NCBI GenBank assembly: GCA_905250125.1
Contig: CAJNOL010000320.1
Location: 62,001 to 126,000 of the forward strand
DNA from: Rotaria sordida
Lineage: Eukaryota > Rotifera > Eurotatoria > Philodinida > Philodinidae
DNA: 64,000 bases
Reading direction: 5' to 3'
The position numbers were made by a program, and so were the translations under genes. The notes below the pieces were generated by a model. It worked only from the letters and a program-made list of their open reading frames with translations. It did no database searches and was not told the DNA's origin. Positions 61,335 through 64,000 of the stretch are shown piece by piece. Position 1 is the first letter of the stretch. Each line of letters opens with the position of its first letter.

Positions 61335-62410
61335 ATGTTGGTCTTACATTTCTGACCAGTTAACTATTGTCAAATATTATGATAAAAGTTCAATATTGAA
61401 AATTCTTTCGAATTAAACTATTTAATTTTTCGAATGTATGTTTTGAAGAATTGTTTTATATTTGAGCAAGATTTTATTAATATGAAAAAAAGTCAATGTT
61501 ACATGAAATTAAATCCTTAGTCTTCATCAATTTTATAGATTATTATTATTCACATATCTAGTTGATTACGATACTAATTGCACGTATAAGTTATAATTTA
61601 AAATATTTTTTCAGCGTCAATCAAAGAAAAAAAAAACTTATCAAATATTTATAAAATAATTATATGCGTCTAGGTTTCTATCGACTATTTTTATCTTCTC
61701 ATGATTTTCTTTTAGATCAACAAAACGGAAAAAGAAAGGAGTCATAGAAAAATTTTTAGCCGTCTATGACTACATATATTTACGGACTTTCACTCGATAG
61801 TTCAACAATAATTACCATGCTATATTAGACACAACGACAAAAAATCTTCCCTAGTAAAATTAATATGACTCGATATCTAAATGTTCCATACAAAAAAACC
61901 AGCATATGCAAGTAAACACACAATAAGATATTCGATTTCTAATAACTCTATAGAAAAACTTTCCATGAAATCAAGGATTCCTTTTTTTTTTTGTTTTTTT
62001 TCATCATGAAATACAATACAAAATTATCTTTGTTTAAGAAAAACTTGTTAAAATTTTTCTCAAAATTTTTATTCACAAAAAAAAAAACGAAAAACTACAA
62101 AGAAAAGAAAAAGTGAATGCATGTCATCATTCATACAGTTATTTTGTACATTCATCATCTTCATCAATTCCACAACTAGAAATGAAAAACACACTACAAT
62201 GAAAAATGTTTTACAAATATTGTAACTATGAGACAAAAAGTACGCGCACATAGTACAAGACTAAACTATAGAAATAATATAAAGTGATTAAAAATGATTT
62301 AGCTGTTACAAAAGAAAAAAAACACAGATACGTCACAAAAAAAAAAGAAAAGAAAATCCTTAAAAATGAAAACAAAACAAAAACAAAAGAGACACTAAAA
62401 TGAATTAAAA
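61335..62410. other. 3' flank of the zinc-finger gene
   Basis: AT-rich with long A/T runs (about 61983-62005, 62077-62110, 62310-62350). No supported gene. Confidence 0.4.
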
Positions 62411-64000
62411 TTAAATTTTTTCAACAAGATCATCAAGATCATCCCAGCTTTCTTGACTTGGTGCATTTCCAATTGAATTTGTACCATCTTCAATCATAAC
62501 TAATTGTTCCATAGCATCTAACATACTGCCATTTTCTGTTTGAACATCAACTAAACATTGACTTTCAGTCGTTGTTGTTGTTGTTGTCTGTGTATCACCT
62601 GTTATAGTTGTAACTTGTTCTTGTGTAACATTTTTATTTATTTGTGTTTGATGATTATTTGTTGTAATTGTAATTGTTTTTTCTTGTTGAATGGTTGTTG
62701 TTTGATTAGCTGCCATTTGTTTATCTTTTCGAATCATAGCCGATGCTGTTGCTGCTGTTGATTTAGCTTTTGTATCAACAACAGGATCATCTTCAAAATC
62801 TGATCTTAACCATTCAATCATATCTGTAAATAAGCAAACACCATTTTGTGTTGGTTTTATTTGTAACATTGACATTTCATATGGATCATTTAAATCATTA
62901 TCATCAATAAAATCTTCCTCTTTATTATTATTATAATCTAAGAAATTTGATGCATATTGTTGTTGATGAATTTTATAATGATTACGTAAACGTATTGCTG
63001 ATGGTATATATTGTTTACAAATTGAACATATACGTGAAGATAATTTTATTTGTAATGATGGACAACATGCATCAAATGGTAATAAATCATTATGTGTACG
63101 ATTAATAACAATACCATGAAATTGTATACGTTGAAAAAGATTACCATAAAATGGTGATACAGGATTTATTATTGCCGATGATGATTCAATTTCAGCCATT
63201 TTAACACCACGTGATGAACGATTAAATGGTACTGGTGGTGGAAGAAAACGATGTGGAAATACTTGAATATAATTTGAACGCCATGGTGTACAACATGATG
63301 GATTATTACAACGAATTATTTGAATTGTATATTGAGTGTGAAGAACATGTGTTGCACACCAATATCTTAAATGAAAATAATTAGTAGTCTAATAATCTTA
63401 TCTCGACTATCAAGTTTATTTTGACCGAGATCAATAGTTTTTCATTGAGAATGATATCTTTTATGATTGTGTAAAATTTGCATAGAATATCTTATAGATA
63501 TGAGTAAGATGGACCCGATTACAGTTCTGTTGGGATTGGGACCAAAACTAACTGGTACGGGCTCATGTCTACTCTAAATATGTTCAAAATTTCTTACTCA
63601 TCAATGTCACATTCAGTCTTGATTTCTGTTGTTGGAATCGTTGGAGTTGTACGTGTTTGAGTAACACGTTGATCAAGTGGTGCTTCTTCATCTTCTTCAG
63701 AACAAATTCTATAAAAAAAACCATACGACAATTTCAAATATTTGAATTGAACTTTTTTTGTTAAAATAACATACCGATCAATGATACTATCCAAAGTTAA
63801 TGTACTATCAACCATTTTAAGTTGTTCATCAATTAATGGTGGTGGATTAATATATTCAGCAACAACAGGATATTCATCAAGTACATTCATACTCCAAACT
63901 TCAGCCAAAACATCAGCAGTCATTTTAAAATTTTGTTTTTCTAATTCGGCATGTTCAGTTGAACCTGCATCATTTAAATGTGTACCAAAATGATCATGTG
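62411..64000 (-). CDS. C2H2-type zinc-finger protein of an uncharacterised invertebrate family (5' partial)
   Basis: Runs off the window at its 5' end. Exons seen: 64000(open)-63775, 63708-63598, 63365-62411; phases fit. The first part has HDHFGTHLND and AELEKQNFKMTADVLAEVWS, then YPVVAEYINPP. The middle exon is acidic. The last exon opens EYWCATHVLHTQYTIQIIRC, followed by NPSCCTPWRSNY and HRFLPPPVPF, and then a C2H2-like finger CSICKQYIPSAIRLRNHYKIH. The rest is an acidic and Thr/Gln-rich tail with an almost pure Thr run, ending WDDLDDLVEKI. From memory, the HDHxGTHL, LEKQNF, CC-x-RS-xY and RFLPPPxP blocks occur together in uncharacterised proteins of molluscs and other invertebrates. Function unknown: possibly nucleic-acid binding or derived from a mobile element. 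Confidence 0.75.

Noticed and set aside
62139..62175. Acidic terminal exon (CGIDEDDECTK then stop) after a good acceptor on the minus strand
   Set aside because: No donor in the neighbouring zinc-finger gene or elsewhere could be paired with it. Too short to support alone, though an alternative 3' end is not excluded.

Overview
This is an AT-rich eukaryotic nuclear contig. Its genes are broken by many short introns (mostly about 45-100 bp, GT-AG, usually ending in tttag or tatag), and the exons reassemble into conserved animal proteins. No rRNA, CRISPR array or bacterial feature was seen, and no tRNA was recognised by eye. Compact introns, A/T-ending codons, transposons present mainly as short non-autonomous hairpin elements, an EGF-like plus seven-transmembrane protein of a type I associate with rotifers, and an invertebrate-type metazoan gene set all fit a bdelloid-rotifer-like animal (Rotaria or Adineta type). 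That assignment is inference and was not tested by a search.

Layout. 0.5-5.6 kb: tandem duplicate ELOVL3/6-type fatty-acid elongase genes (minus strand, identical exon lengths). 7.5-8.7 kb: a predicted secreted App1-domain phosphatase (minus). 9.5-11.3 kb: two very small spliced gene candidates and a degenerate relic of one of them. 13.1-13.7 kb: a roadblock/LC7 dynein light chain-like protein (minus). 14.0-17.0 kb: hAT-type elements, including a 2.6 kb non-autonomous copy with a perfect 8-bp target duplication. 18.5-19.6 kb: a CRAL-TRIO protein resembling the N-terminus of MOSPD2 (minus). 22.6-26.4 kb: a CCDC177-like coiled-coil protein (minus), divergent from a type I PIP5-kinase at 26.8-30.5 kb (plus). 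31.1-39.7 kb: a KSR (kinase suppressor of Ras) gene of at least 26 exons (minus) with two alternative versions of the exon encoding the first half of the C1 zinc finger. 39.7-47.0 kb: gene-poor, with three large foldback elements at 44.0-47.0 kb. 47.1-49.4 kb: a PKA/PRKX-type AGC kinase (minus). 51.2-52.3 kb: piggyBac-like short elements. 53.4-54.6 kb: the EGF-like/7TM receptor (plus). 55.8-59.4 kb: a Ser-rich unknown protein with two apparent alternative first exons (plus). 62.4-64.0 kb: the 3' part of a zinc-finger protein family known to me only as uncharacterised (minus, running off the window).

The genes are not an operon-like unit. Several belong to lipid and kinase signalling (PIP5K, KSR, PKA-like kinase, App1, ELOVL, CRAL-TRIO), but no functional cluster is claimed. 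The main points for a second look are the mutually exclusive-looking C1 exons of KSR, the degraded catalytic motifs of KSR, the altered activation loop of PIP5K, the alternative first exons of the Ser-rich gene, the miniature spliced genes, and the dense set of hairpin transposons. Exon junctions were built by hand from splice signals and frame. Every model listed as a multi-exon gene has exon lengths that keep frame to the stop.
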